NCBI GenBank assembly: GCA_027886175.1
Contig: JAJNNQ010000013.1
Location: 186,001 to 250,000, forward strand
Length of the DNA: 64,000 bases
Direction: 5' to 3'
DNA from: Phylloscopus collybita
Taxonomy: Eukaryota; Chordata; Aves; Passeriformes; Phylloscopidae
Position 1 is the stretch's first letter. Each line of letters starts with the position of its first letter. A model generated the notes under the pieces. The model was not told the origin of the DNA. It saw only the letters and a list, made by a program, of their open reading frames with translations, and made no database searches. Below are positions 11,000 through 20,975 of this stretch, in pieces. A program made the translations under genes and the position numbers.

Positions 11000-13900
11000 C
11001 CCTCATTTCATCTCAGTCTCTTTGGTGGCAATCACTCCATTTCCAAATTTTCTCGGGTTTTTTCGCTTGCGCTGTTTTGGGTCATATCTTCTTTCCAGAG
11101 GGGTTGTTAGACTTTGTTCTCTGATTTCAAGATTTCGTTCCCTTTCCTGAAAGGAAGACTTTCCTTTCAGGAAAGGGAACGAAATCTTGCGATTTTAATG
11201 AGCATTAATTGGGCAAGCTTCCGTCCATTTCCCTGCACTTCTGGCCACCCCATTCACTTTTATGGTTTTCGCTTGCTTCTTTCATATTTCCATGGTTTTT
11301 TTTTCCATTTCACTTCTGAGACATCTTCTCCTATCTCTTGTTTTGCATGGCTTCCCTGATTCCAGGATTTAAATTGGAGTCTTTTTTGGTAAGTCTTGGC
11401 CTTTTTCAGTGGCCCTCATTTCATCTCAGTCTCTTTGGTGGCAATCACTCCATTTCCAAATTTTCTCGGTTTTTTTCGCTTGCGCTGTTTTGGGTCATAT
11501 CTCCTTTCCAGAGGGGTTGTTAGACTTTGTTCTCTGATTTCAAGATTTCGTTCCCTTTCCTGAAAGGAAGAGTTTCCTTTCAGGAAAGGGAACGAAATCT
11601 TGTGATTTAATGAGCATTAATTGGGCAAGCTTCCGTCCATTTCCCTGCACTTCTGGCCACCCCATTCACTTTTATGGTTTTCGCTTGTTTCTGTCATTTT
11701 TCCATGTTTTTTTTTTTCCATTTCACTTCTGAGACATCTTCTCCTATCTCTTGTTTTGCATGGCTTCCCTGATTCCAGGATTTAAATTGGAGTCATTTTT
11801 GGTAAGTCTTGGCCTTTTTCAGTGGCCCTCATTTCATCTCAGTCTCTTTGGTGGCAATCACTCCATTTCCAAATTTTCTCGGTTTTTTTCGCTTGCGCTG
11901 TTTTGGGTCATATCTCCTTTCCAGAGGGGTTGTTAGACTTTGTTCTCTGATTTCAAGATTTCGTTCCCTTTCCTGAAAGGAAGACTTTCCTTTCAGGAAA
12001 GGGAACGAAATCTTGCGATTTAATGAGCATTAATTGGGCGAGCTTCCGTCCATTTCCCTGCACTTCTGGCCACCCCATTCACTTTTATGGTTTTCGCTTG
12101 CTTCTGTCATTTTTCCATGGTTTTTTTTTCCATTTCACTTCTGAGACATCTTCTCCTATCTCTTGTTTTGCATGGCTTCCCTGATTCCAGGATTTAAATT
12201 GGAGTCATTTTTGGTAAGTCTTGGCCTTTTTCAGTGGCCCTCATTTCATCTCAGTCTCTTTGGTGGCAATCACTCCATTTCCAAATTTTCTCGGTTTTGT
12301 TTGCTTGCGCTGTTTTGGGTTATATCTCCTTTCCAGAGGGGTTGTTAGACTTTGTTCTCTGATTTCAAGATTTCGTTCCCTTTCCTGAAAGGAAGACTTT
12401 CCTTTCAGGAAAGGGAACGAAATCTTGCGATTTTAATGAGCATTAATTGGGCAAGCTTCCGTCCATTTCCCTGCACTTCTGGCCACCCCATTCACTTTTA
12501 CGGTTTTCGCTTGCTTTTGTCATTTTTCCATGGTTTTTTTTTCCATTTCACTTCTGAGACATCTTCTCCTATCTCTTGTTTTGCATGGCTTCAATGATTC
12601 CAGGATTTAAATTGGAGTCATTTTTGGTAAGTCTCGGTTTTTTCAGTGGCCCTCATTTCATCTCAGTCTCTTTGGTGGCAATCACTCCATTTCCAAATTT
12701 TCTCGGTTTTTTTCGCTTGCGCTGTTTTGGGTCATATCTCCTTTCCAGAGGGGTTGTTAGACTTTGTTCTCTGATTTCAAGATTTCGTTCCCTTTCCTGA
12801 AAGGAAGACTTTCCTTTCAGGAAAGGGAACGAAATCTTGTGATTTAATGAGCATTAATTGGGCAAGCTTCCGTCCATTTCCCTGCACTTCTGGCCACCCC
12901 ATTCACTTTTATGGTTTTCGCTTGTTTCTCTCATTTTTCCATGGTTTTTTTTTCCATTTCACTTCTGAGACATCTTCTCCTATCTCTAGTTTTGCATGGC
13001 TTCCCTGATTCCAGGATTTAAATTGGAGTCATTTTTGGTAAGTCTTGGCCTTTTTCAGTGGCCCTCATTTCATCTCAGTCTCTTTGGTGGCAATCACTCC
13101 ATTTCCAAATTTTCTCGGTTTTTTTCGCTTGTGCTGTTTTGGGTCATATCTCCTTTCCAGAGGGGTTGTTAGACTTTGTTCTCTGATTTCAAGATTTCGT
13201 TCCCTTTCCTGAAAGGAAGACTTTCCTTTCAGGAAAGGGAACGAAATCTTGTGATTTAATGAGCATTAATTGGGCAAGCTTCCGTCCATTTCCCTGCACT
13301 TCTGGCCACCCCATTCACTTTTATGGTTTTCGCTTGTTTCTGTCATTTTTCCATGTTTTTTTTTTCCATTTCACTTCTGAGACATCTTCTCCTATCTCTT
13401 GTTTTGCATGGCCTTTGTGATTCCAGGGTTTAAATTGGAGTCATTTTTGGTAAGTCTTGGCCTTTTTCAGTGGCCCTCATTTCATCTCAGTCTCTTTGGT
13501 GGCAATCACTCCATTTCCAAATTTTCTCGGGTTTTTTCGCTTGCGCTGTTTTGGGTCATATCTTCTTTCCAGAGGGGTTGTTAGACTTTGTTCTCTGATT
13601 TCAAGATTTCGTTCCCTTTCCTGAAAGGAAGACTTTCCTTTCAGGAAAGGGAACGAAATCTTGCGATTTTAATGAGCATTAATTGGGCAAGCTTCCGTCC
13701 ATTTCCCTGCACTTCTGGCCACCCCATTCACTTTTATGGTTTTCGCTTGCTTCTTTCATATTTCCATGGTTTTTTTTTCCATTTCACTTCTGAGACATCT
13801 TCTCCTATCTCTTGTTTTGCATGGCTTCCCTGATTCCAGGATTTAAATTGGAGTCTTTTTTGGTAAGTCTTGGCCTTTTTCAGTGGCCCTCATTTCATCT

Positions 13901-14970
13901 CAGTCTCTTTGGTGGCAATCACTCCATTTCCAAATTTTCTCGGTTTTTTTCGCTTGCGCTGTTTTGGGTCATATCTCCTTTCCAGAGGGGTTGTTAGACT
14001 TTGTTCTCTGATTTCAAGATTTCGTTCCCTTTCCTGAAAGGAAGAGTTTCCTTTCAGGAAAGGGAACGAAATCTTGTGATTTAATGAGCATTAATTGGGC
14101 AAGCTTCCGTCCATTTCCCTGCACTTCTGGCCACCCCATTCACTTTTATGGTTTTCGCTTGTTTCTGTCATTTTTCCATGTTTTTTTTTTTCCATTTCAC
14201 TTCTGAGACATCTTCTCCTATCTCTTGTTTTGCATGGCTTCCCTGATTCCAGGATTTAAATTGGAGTCATTTTTGGTAAGTCTTGGCCTTTTTCAGTGGC
14301 CCTCATTTCATCTCAGTCTCTTTGGTGGCAATCACTCCATTTCCAAATTTTCTCGGTTTTTTTCGCTTGCGCTGTTTTGGGTCATATCTCCTTTCCAGAG
14401 GGGTTGTTAGACTTTGTTCTCTGATTTCAAGATTTCGTTCCCTTTCCTGAATGGAAGACTTTCCTTTCAGGAAAGGGAACGAAATCTTGCGATTTAATGA
14501 GCATTAATTGGGCGAGCTTCCGTCCATTTCCCTGCACTTCTGGCCACCCCATTCACTTTTATGGTTTTCGCTTGCTTCTGTCATTTTTCCATGGTTTTTT
14601 TTTCCATTTCACTTCTGAGACATATTCTCCTATCTCTTGTTTTGCATGGCTTCCCTGATTCCAGGATTTAAATTGGAGTCATTTTTGGTAAGTCTTGGCC
14701 TTTTTCAGTGGCCCTCATTTCATCTCAGTCTCTTTGGTGGCAATCACTCCATTTCCAAATTTTCTCGGTTTTGTTTGCTTGCGCTGTTTTGGGTCATATC
14801 TCCTTTCCAGAGGGGTTGTTAGACTTTGTTCTCTGATTTCAAGATTTCGTTCCCTTTCCTGAAAGGAAGACTTTCCTTTCAGGAAAGGGAACGAAATCTT
14901 GCGATTTTAATGAGCATTAATTGGGCGAGCTTCCGTCCATTTCCCTGCACTTCTGGCCACCCCATTCACT
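11000..14970. repeat. 6-mer tandem duplication, period 2474 bp (second copy partial)
   Basis: Shared markers 2474 bp apart are CTCGGGTTTTTTCGC with TATCTTCTTTCC (about 11053 and 13527), TCTTTCATATTTCC (about 11279 and 13753), the loop variant GAAGAGTTTCC (about 11568 and 14042) and GGTTTTGTTTGCTTG (about 12293 and 14768). The copy fails after about 14.9 kb, where the monomer at 12585 (CTTCAATGATTCC) has no counterpart. CTCGGGTTTTTT also occurs near 9839, so part of the unit is older. Confidence 0.85.
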
Positions 14971-15252
14971 TTTATGGTTTTCGCTTGCTTCTGTCATTTT
15001 TCCATGGTTTTTTTTTCCATTTCAGTTCTGAGATATCTTCTCCTATCTCTTGTTTTGCATGGCTTCCCTGATTCCAGGATTTAAATTGGAGTCATTTTTG
15101 GTAAGTCTTGGCCTTTTTCAGTGGCCCTCATTTCATCTCAGTCTCTTTGGTGGCAATCACTCCATTTGCAAATTTTCTCGGTTTTTTTCGCTTGCGCTGT
15201 TTTGGGTCATATCTCCTTTCCAGAGGGGTTGTTAGACTTTGTTCTCTGATTT

Positions 15253-15314
15253 CAAGATTTCGTTCCCTTTCCGGAAAGGAAGACTTTCCTTTCCGGAAAG
15301 GGAACGAAATCTTG
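15253..15314. repeat. 62-bp palindrome with both arms CCGG
   Basis: The left arm has TTTCCGGAAAGG where the consensus has TTTCCTGAAAGG, and the right arm has CCTTTCCGGAAA where the consensus has CCTTTCAGGAAA. A T-A stem pair has become G-C, so the 29-bp stem stays perfect. Each arm gains an MspI/HpaII site and a CpG. Confidence 0.95.
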
Positions 15315-18300
15315 CGATTTTAATGAGCATTAATTGGGCAAGCTTCTGTCCATTTCCCTGCACTTCTGGCCACCCCATTCACTTTTATGGTTTTCGCTTG
15401 CTTCTGTCATTTTTCCATGGTTTTTTTTTCCATTTCACTTCTGAGACATCTTCTCCTATCTCTTGTTTTGCATGGCTTCCCTGATTCCAGGATTTAAATT
15501 GGAGTCTTTTTTGGTAAGTCTTGGCCTTTTTCAGTGGCCCTCATTTCATCTCAGTCTCTTTGGTGGCAATCACTCCATTTCCAAATTTTCTCGGTTTTTT
15601 TCGCTTGCGCTGTTTTGGGTCATATCTCCTTTCCAGAGGGGTTGTTAGACTTTGTTCTCTGATTTCAAGATTTCGTTCCCTTTCCTGAAAGGAAGACTTT
15701 CCTTTCAGGAAAGGGAACGAAATCTTGCGATTTTAATGAGCATTAATTGGGCGAGCTTCCGTCCATTTCCCTGCACTTCTGGCCACCCCATTCACTTTTA
15801 TGGTTTTCGCTTGCTTCTGTCATTTTTCCATGGTTTTTTTTTCCATTTCACTTCTGAGACATCTTCTCCTATCTCTTGTTTTGCATGGCTTCCCTGATTC
15901 CAGGATTTAAATTGGAGTCTTTTTTGGTAAGTCTTGGCCTTTTTCAGTGGCCCTCATTTCATCTCAGTCTCTTTGGTGGCAATCACTCCATTTCCAAATT
16001 TTCTCGGTTTTTTTCGCTTGCGCTGTTTTGGGTCATATCTCCTTTCCAGAGGGGTTGTTAGACTTTGTTCTCTGATTTCAAGATTTCGTTCCCTTTCCTG
16101 AAAGGAAGACTTTCCTTTCAGGAAAGGGAACAAAATCTTGCGATTTTAATGAGCATTAATTGGGCAAGCTTCCGTCCATTTCCCTGCACTTCTGGCCACC
16201 CCATTCACTTTTATGGTTTTCACTTGCTTCTGTCATTTTTCCATGGTTTTTTTTTCCATTTCAGTTCTGAGATATCTTCTCCTATCTCTTGTTTTGCATG
16301 GCTTCCCTGATTCCAGGATTTAAATTGGAGTCATTTTTGGTAAGTCTTGGCCTTTTTCAGTGGCCCTCATTTCATCTCAGTCTCTTTGGTGGCAATCACT
16401 CCATTTGCAAATTTTCTCGGTTTTTTTCGCTTGCGCTGTTTTGGGTCATATCTCCTTTCCAGAGGGGTTGTTAGACTTTGTTCTCTGATTTCAAGATTTC
16501 GTTCCCTTTCCTGAAAGGAAGACTTTCCTTTCAGGAAAGGGAACGAAATCTTGCGATTTTAATGAGCATTAATTGGGCAAGCTTCCTTCCATTTCCCTGC
16601 ACTTCTGGCCACCCCATTCACTTTTATGGTTTTCGCTTGCTTCTTTCATTTTTCTATGGTTTTTTTTTTTTCCATTTCACTTCTGAGACATCTTCTCCTA
16701 TCTCTTGTTTTGCATGGCTTCCCTGATTCCAGGATTTAAATTGGAGTCATTTTTGGTAAGTCTTGGCCTTTTTCAGTGGCCCTCATTTCATCTCAGTCTC
16801 TTTGGTGGCAATCACTCCATTTCCAAATTTTCTCGTTTTTTTTCGCTTGCGCTGTTTTGGGTCATATCTCCTTTCCAGAGGGGTTGTTAGACTTTGTTCT
16901 CTGATTTCAAGATTTCGTTCCCTTTCCTGAAAGGAAGACTTTCCTTTCAGGAAAGGGAACGAAATCTTGCGATTTTAATGAGCATTAATTGGGCAAGCTT
17001 CCGTCCATTTCCCTGCACTTCTGGCCACCCCATTCACTTTTATGGTTTTCGCTTGCTTCTTTCATTTTTCCATGGTTTTTTTTTCCATTTCACTTCTGAG
17101 ACATCTTCTCCTATCTCTTGTTTTGCATGGCTTCCCTGATTCCAGGATTTAAATTGGAGTCATTTTTGGTAAGTCTTGGCCTTTTTCAGTGGCCCTCATT
17201 TCATCTCAGTCTCTTTGGTGGCAATCACTCCATTTCCAAATTTTCTCGTTTTTTTTTCGCTTGCGCTGTTTTGGGTCATATCTCCTTTCCAGAGGGGTTG
17301 TTAGACTTTGTTCTCTGATTTCAAGATTTCGTTCCCTTTCCTGAAAGGAAGACTTTCCTTCAGGAAAGGGAACGAAATCTTGCGATTTTAATGAGCATTA
17401 ATTGGGCAAGCTTCCGTCCATTTCCCTGCACTTCTGGCCACCCCATTCACTTTTACGGTTTTCGCTTGCTTTTGTCATTTTTCCATGGTTTTTTTTTCCA
17501 TTTCACTTCTGAGACATCTTCTCCTATCTCTTGTTTTGCATGGCCTTTGTGATTCCAGGGTTTAAATTGGAGTCATTTTTGGTAAGTCTTGGCCTTTTTC
17601 AGTGGCCCTCATTTCATCTCAGTCTCTTTGGTGGCAATCACTCCATTTCCAAATTTTCTCGGTTTTTTTCGCTTGCGCTGTTTTGGGTCATATCTCCTTT
17701 CCAGAGGGGTTGTTAGACTTTGTTCTCTGATTTCAAGATTTCGTTCCCTTTCCTGAAATGAAGACTTTCCTTTCAGGAAAGGGAACGAAATCTTGCGATT
17801 TTAATGAGCATTAATTGGGCAAGCTTCCGTCCATTTCCCTGCACTTCTGGCCACCCCATTCACTTTTATGGTTTTCACTTGCTTCTTTCATTTTTCCATG
17901 GTTTTTTTTTCCATTTCAGTTCTGAGATATCTTCTCCTATCTCTTGTTTTGCATGGCTTCCCTGATTCCTGGATTTAAATTGGAGTCATTTTTGGTAAGT
18001 CTTGGCCTTTTTCAGTGGCCCTCATTACATCTCAGTCTCTTTGGTGGCAATCACTCCATTTGCAAATTTTCTCGGTTTTTTTCGCTTGCGCTGTTTTGGG
18101 TCATATCTCCTTTCCAGAGGGGTTGTTAGACTTTGTTCTCTGATTTCAAGATTTCGTTCCCTTTCCTGAAAGGAAGACTTTCCTTTCAGGAAAGGGAACG
18201 AAATCTTGCGATTTTAATGAGCATTAATTGGGCGAGCTTCCCTCCATTTCCCTGCACTTCTGGCCACCCCATTCACTTTTATGGTTTTCACTTGCTTCTG

Positions 18301-18787
18301 TCATTTTTCCATGGTTTTTTTTTCCATTTCAGTTCTGAGACATCTTCTCCTATCTCTTGTTTTGCATGGCTTCCCTGATTTCAGGATTTAAATTGGAGTC
18401 ATTTTTGGTAAGTCTCGGTTTTTTTCAGTGGCCCTCATTTCATCTCAGTCTCTTTGGTGGCAATCACTCCATTTCCAAATTTTCTCGGTTTTTTTCGCTT
18501 GCGCTGTTTTGGGTCATATCTCCTTTCCAGAGGGGTTGTTAGACTTTGTTCTCTGATTTCAAGATTTCGTTCCCTTTCCTGAAATGAAGACTTTCCTTTC
18601 AGGAAAGGGAACGAAATCTTGCGATTTTAATGAGCATTAATTGGGCAAGCTTCCGTCCATTTCCCTGCACTTCTGGCCACCCCATTCACTTTTATGGTTT
18701 TCGCTTGCTTCTGTCATTTTTCCATGGTTTTTTTTTCCATTTCACTTCTGAGACATCTTCTCCTATCTCTTGTTTTGCATGGCTTCC

Positions 18788-18965
18788 CTGATTCCAGGAT
18801 TTAAATTGGAGTCATTTTTGGTAAGTCTTGGCCTTTTTCAGTGGCCCTCATTTCATCTCAGTCTCTTTGGTGGCAATCACTCCATTTCCAAATTTTCTCG
18901 GTTTTTTTCGCTTGCGCTGTTTTGGGTCATATCTCCTTTCCAGAGGGGTTGTTAGACTTTGTTCT
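18788..18965. repeat. Sub-repeat A of the monomer (178 bp)
   Basis: This segment runs from CTGATTCCAGG to just before CTGATTTCAAG. Six anchors occur in it in the same order as in the other half of the monomer: CTGATTCCAGGATTT, GGTAAGTCTTGG, TGGCC, CACTCCATT, TTCGCTTGCGCTGT and ATATCTCCT. I read it as one of two diverged copies of an ancestral unit of roughly 175 bp. Between the anchors the halves have accumulated indels of about 30 bp in opposite directions, so overall identity is low and the relationship rests on ordered anchors. This is inference from the sequence; a self-alignment score was not computed. Confidence 0.6.
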
Positions 18966-18972
18966 CTGATTT

Positions 18973-19034
18973 CAAGATTTCGTTCCCTTTCCTGAAAGGA
19001 AGACTTTCCTTTCAGGAAAGGGAACGAAATCTTG
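18973..19034. repeat. 62-bp palindrome (29-bp arms, GACT loop), present once per monomer
   Basis: The left arm begins CAAGATTTCGTTCCC and ends GAAAGGAA. The right arm is its exact reverse complement and ends GGGAACGAAATCTTG. The loop is GACT. The arms are perfect over 29 bp in this copy and in many others. Other examples are 98-159 at the left end of the window and 63894-63955 at the right end. A 61-bp form, with one T lost in the right arm to give TTCCTTCAGG, is frequent between about 17.3 and 45.8 kb. DNA of this type can extrude as a cruciform or fold as a hairpin in single strands, and a transcript would form a 29-bp RNA stem. Each arm contains TTCNNGAA. Confidence 0.97.
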
Positions 19035-19039
19035 CGATT

Positions 19040-19053
19040 TTAATGAGCATTAA
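19040..19053. repeat. Small dyad TTAATG-AG-CATTAA beside the palindrome
   Basis: Six-base arms flank a two-base centre, about 5 bp to the right of the large palindrome. It is retained in nearly all monomers. A recurrent variant loses one T just before it (GATTTAATGAG), for example near 2616, 20687, 24402, 28528, 32650, 36777, 44620 and 46268. It may contribute to local cruciform or protein-binding structure; no function is established. Confidence 0.7.
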
Positions 19054-20975
19054 TTGGGCGAGCTTCCGTCCATTTCCCTGCACTTCTGGCCACCCCATTC
19101 ACTTTTATGGTTTTCGCTTGCTTCTGTCATTTTTCCATGGTTTTTTTTTCCATTTCACTTCTGAGACATCTTCTCCTATCTCTTGTTTTGCATGGCTTCC
19201 CTGATTCCAGGATTTAAATTGGAGTCATTTTTGGTAAGTCTTGGCCTTTTTCAGTGGCCCTCATTTCATCTCAGTCTCTTTGGTGGCAATCACTCCATTT
19301 CCAAATTTTCTCGGTTTTTTTCGCTTGCGCTGTTTTGGGTCATATCTCCTTTCCAGAGGGGTTGTTAGACTTTGTTCTCTGATTTCAAGATTTCGTTCCC
19401 TTTCCTGAAAGGAAGACTTTCCTTTCAGGAAAGGGAACGAAATCTTGCGATTTTAATGAGCATTAATTGGGCAAGCTTCCGTCCATTTCCCTGCACTTCT
19501 GGCCACCCCATTCACTTTTATGGTTTTCGCTTGCATCTGTCATTTTTCCATGGTTTTTTTTTTCCATTTCACTTCTGAGACATCTTCTCCTATCTCTTGT
19601 TTTGCATGGCTTCCCTGATTCCAGGATTTAAATTGGAGTCATTTTTGGTAAGTCTTGGCCTTTTTCAGTGGCCCTCATTTCATCTCAGTCTCTTTGGTGG
19701 CAATCACTCCATTTCCAAATTTTCTCGGTTTTTTTCGCTTGCGCTGTTTTGGGTCATATCTCCTTTCCAGAGGGGTTGTTAGACTTTGTTCTCTGATTTC
19801 AAGATTTCGTTCCCTTTCCTGAAAGGAAGACTTTCCTTCAGGAAAGGGAACGAAATCTTGCGATTTTAATGAGCATTAATTGGGCAAGCTTCCGTCCATT
19901 TCCCTGCACTTCTGGCCACCCCATTCACTTTTACGGTTTTCGCTTGTTTCTGTCATTTTTCCATGTTTTTTTTTTCCATTTCACTTCTGAGACATCTTCT
20001 CCTATCTCTTGTTTTGCATGGCTTCCCTGATTCCAGGATTTAAATTGGAGTCATTTTTGGTAAGTCTTGGCCTTTTTCAGTGGCCCTCATTTCATCTCAG
20101 TCTCTTTGGTGGCAATCACTCCATTTCCAAATTTTCTCGGTTTTTTTCGCTTGCGCTGTTTTGGGTCATATCTCCTTTCCAGAGGGGTTGTTAGACTTTG
20201 TTCTCTGATTTCAAGATTTCGTTCCCTTTCCTGAAAGGAAGACTTTCCTTCAGGAAAAAGAACGAAATCTTGCGATTTTAATGAGCATTAATTGGGCAAG
20301 CTTCCGTCCATTTCCCTGCACTTCTGGCCACCCCATTCACTTTTATGGTTTTCGCTTGTTTCTGTCATTTTTCCATGTTTTTTTTTTCCATTTCACTTCT
20401 GAGACATCTTCTCCTATCTCTTGTTTTGCATGGCTTCCCTGATTCCAGGATTTAAATTGGAGTCATTTTTGGTAAGTCTTGGCCTTTTTCAGTGGCCCTC
20501 ATTTCATCTCAGTCTCTTTGGTGGCAATGACTCCATTTCCAAATTTTCTCGGTTTTTTTCGCTTGCGCTGTTTTGGGTCATATCTCCTTTCCAGAGGGGT
20601 TGTTAGACTTTGTTCTCTGATTTCAAGATTTCGTTCCCTTTCCTGAAAGGAAGACTTTCCTTTCAGGAAAGGGAACGAAATCTTGCGATTTAATGAGCAT
20701 TAATTGGGCAAGCTTCCGTCCATTTCCCTGCACTTCTGGCCACCCCATTCACTTTTATGGTTTTCGCTTGCTTTTGTCATTTTTAAATTTTTTTTTTTTC
20801 CATTTCACTTCTGAGACATCTTCTCCTATCTCTTGTTTTGCATGGCTTCCCTGATTCCAGGATTTAAATTGGAGTCTTTTTTGGTAAGTCTTGGCCTTTT
20901 TCAGTGGCCCTCATTTCATCTCAGTCTCTTTGGTGGCAATCACTCCATTTCCAAATTTTCTCGGTTTTTTTCGCT

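Larger units (their letters stand above)
18779..19191. repeat. Representative satellite monomer (413 bp)
   Basis: This copy is close to the consensus and serves as the reference. In order it holds: GCATGGCTTCC start; CTGATTCCAGGATTTAAATT; a GGTAAGTC motif; TTTTTCAGTGGCC; CACTCCATTTCC; TCGGTTTTTTTCGCTTGCG; TCATATCTCCTTTCC; CTCTGATTT; the 62-bp palindrome (18973-19034); a small dyad TTAATGAGCATTAA; GCGAGCTTCCG, which in most other monomers is GCAAGCTTCCG with a HindIII site; CTTCTGGCCACCCC; GGTTTTCGCTTGC; CCATGG followed by nine T; CTTCTGAGACATC; and CTATCTCTTGTTTTGC. The + strand is pyrimidine-rich, especially T-rich. The start point is a convention only, because a tandem repeat has no intrinsic start. 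Confidence 0.95.
18966..19200. repeat. Sub-repeat B of the monomer (235 bp, 173 bp without the palindrome)
   Basis: This segment carries the matching anchors CTGATTTCAAGATTT, GGGCAAGCTTCC (AAGCTT is GAGCTT in this copy), TGGCC, CACCCCATT, TTCGCTTGCTTCTGT and ACATCTTCTCCT. Its length is 235 bp, but removing the 62-bp palindrome leaves 173 bp, close to the 178 bp of sub-repeat A. GATTT flanks the palindrome on the left and CGATTT on the right. A foldback insertion into one half of an ancestral dimer would explain both the length and the flanking similarity. The flanking GATTT is short and could be chance. Confidence 0.55.
17262..20975. repeat. 9-mer tandem duplication, copy 1 (period 3714 bp)
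   Basis: This unit is nine monomers long and is followed directly by a near-identical copy at about 20976-24689. Markers shared at +3714 are CATGGCCTTTGTG (17540/21254), CTCATTACATC (about 18023/21737), the GGTAAGTCTCGG monomer (18366/22080), CTTGCATCTG (about 19532/23246) and TTTTTAAATTT (about 20780/24494). Four differences I saw: GGGCGAG versus GGCCGAG, GAGTCATT versus GAGTCTTT near 18811/22525, CAATGACTCC versus CAATCACTCC near 20527/24241, and GGAAAAAG versus GGAAAGGG near 20255/23969. The left boundary lies between about 17260 and 17360. Confidence 0.9.

Noticed and set aside
18820..18842. Splice-like motif GGTAAGTC followed by TTTTTCAG
   Set aside because: The distance from donor to acceptor is only about 20 nt, too short for an intron, and no exons are present. 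Pairing with acceptors in later monomers would be possible only if the array is transcribed, which is not shown.
18973..19034. Intact transposon or MITE
   Set aside because: The palindrome is only arms plus a 4-nt loop, has no coding or internal sequence, and is locked in register in each monomer. A past foldback insertion is possible, but an active element is not supported.
18973..19034. Bacterial rho-independent terminator or attachment site
   Set aside because: The stem is followed by GCGATTTTAATG, not a U-tract, it is repeated ~155 times, and the context is a eukaryotic-type satellite.
18900..19110. CENP-B box
   Set aside because: The CpG-containing stretches TTTCGTTCCC and TTCGCTTGCGCTG lack the CGGG half of the TTCGNNNNANNCGGGN box.
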